Assembly: GCA_027621915.1 (NCBI GenBank)
Contig: JAQCAD010000038.1
Coordinates: 1-32,101 of the forward strand
Origin: Pseudomonadota bacterium
Lineage (GTDB): Bacteria; Pseudomonadota; Gammaproteobacteria; Steroidobacterales; Woeseiaceae
Direction: 5' to 3'
DNA length: 32,101 bases
The notes below the pieces were generated by a model that saw only the letters and a list, made by a program, of their open reading frames with translations, ran no database searches and had not been told where the DNA came from. Each line of letters starts with the position of its first letter. The first letter of the stretch is position 1. The position numbers were made by a program, and so were the translations under genes. Below are positions 30,466 to 32,101 of this stretch, one piece after another.

Positions 30466-30730
30466 AATGCCTGCACCAAACACTTATCGAGGCTCAATCA
30501 TCCGTTCAGGATGATGCGCGTCGATCACGACGCACGGCCTGGAAACAATTCCGTACCCTCATCCGTTCCTAATCATGCGGTCGGGCGCGATGGCGCCAGT
30601 TCGTTACGGGCTTTGGCGAGGGGCAGACAACGAAAAGCGAATGCGAAGTGGCGGAGCAGGACCGCGATCCAGTCAAACGGAACGGGTGAGCGGGCGGATG
30701 GCACAGGACCGATGGGCGCTCGTGGCGCAG
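30466..30730. other. Unassigned stretch between last attC and the insertion sequence
   Basis: About 265 bp without a believable gene. It contains AACACTTATCGAGGC (30479-30493), nearly repeating AACACTTATGAGGC inside attC6 (30348-30361). It could be a relic of another cassette or sequence brought in next to the IS. An open frame crossing it and entering the IS end has no recognisable family features. Confidence 0.5.
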
Positions 30731-30757
30731 TGAACCGCCCCGGGTTTACCGGAGACT
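30731..30757 (+). repeat. Left terminal inverted repeat of the IS3-family element
   Basis: Begins TGAACCGCCCCGGGT and ends CCGGAGACT. It matches the reverse complement of the right end at 24 of 27 positions. Confidence 0.9.
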
Positions 30758-30780
30758 CCATTTCTTGAGAGGATGGAGTT

Positions 30781-32006
<1,226 letters not shown>

Positions 32007-32018
32007 CTCAAACTAACG

Positions 32019-32045
32019 AGTCTCCGGAATACCCGGGGCGATTCA
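32019..32045 (-). repeat. Right terminal inverted repeat of the IS3-family element
   Basis: Reads AGTCTCCGG through CCCGGGGCGATTCA on the plus strand and mirrors the left end with three mismatches. The remaining 56 bp to the window end show no recognisable feature. Confidence 0.9.
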
Positions 32046-32101
32046 TTCATTCGTTGGTTGTGTTCTCGGGGGATTGCGAGCTGAAGACGCTCATGCCAGC
32101 G

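Noticed and set aside
7816-30730. CRISPR array or tRNA genes in intergenic regions
   Set aside because: No regularly spaced direct repeats and no cloverleaf-like sequence with a GTTCRANYC-type arm was noticed; the repeated motifs at 27-30 kb are attC sites.
30412-30768. Plus-strand frame running from the last attC into the left end of the IS
   Set aside because: It crosses the IS inverted repeat and has no ribosome-binding site or family motif, so a real gene is unlikely.

Overview
The window (about 57% GC by eye) looks like a proteobacterial chromosome, most likely a marine or sediment gammaproteobacterium that eats methylated amines. This rests on the catabolic genes, the integron integrase type and the IS3-family element. 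No rRNA or other marker gene is present, so the taxonomy is a guess, and an alphaproteobacterium is the main alternative.

Region 1 (1-16.9 kb) is a quaternary-amine catabolic block. A minus-strand operon starts at 7815 and runs leftward with overlaps or gaps of under 20 nt. It encodes a dehydrocarnitine-cleaving BKACE enzyme, a carnitine dehydrogenase fused to a thioesterase, an acyl-CoA dehydrogenase, a CaiD-type crotonobetainyl-CoA hydratase, an NDP-forming acyl-CoA synthetase, the wreck of an aldehyde dehydrogenase, and (after a 200-bp gap) an MttB-family methyltransferase cut by the window edge. Divergent from it are two tandem FAD/GcvT dehydrogenases of the dimethylglycine/sarcosine dehydrogenase family. 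Converging on these from the right are a BCCT betaine/carnitine transporter, a second MttB-family methyltransferase and its corrinoid protein. Read together, the genes can take gamma-butyrobetaine to its CoA ester, crotonobetainyl-CoA, carnitinyl-CoA, carnitine, dehydrocarnitine, betainyl-CoA and glycine betaine. Betaine is then demethylated by corrinoid and/or folate-linked oxidative routes.

Region 2 (17.1-22.8 kb) is a minus-strand GlpSTPQV-type ABC importer operon: two ATPases, two permeases, a DUF2160 membrane protein and a lipoprotein binding protein. Glycerol is the expected substrate. The two ATPases show complementary defects that leave one canonical and one degenerate ATP site. An Atm1-type ABC exporter (23.0-24.9 kb) lies upstream on the same strand.

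Region 3 (24.9-32.1 kb) is accessory DNA. After about 730 bp without a gene comes a complete integron: a leftward intI, an attI junction at 26758/26759, and six rightward cassettes. Five have complete attC sites and the sixth has an atypical one. In five of six cassettes the attC R'' box is the exact reverse complement of the cassette's own first bases. The cassettes encode a frameshifted zinc-protease-like protein, a T5orf172/GIY-YIG-like protein, a PD-(D/E)XK nuclease-like protein, two small membrane proteins and a HicAB toxin-antitoxin pair with its own palindromic promoter. A complete IS3-family element (30731-32045), without a visible target duplication, lies just beyond the last recognised attC.
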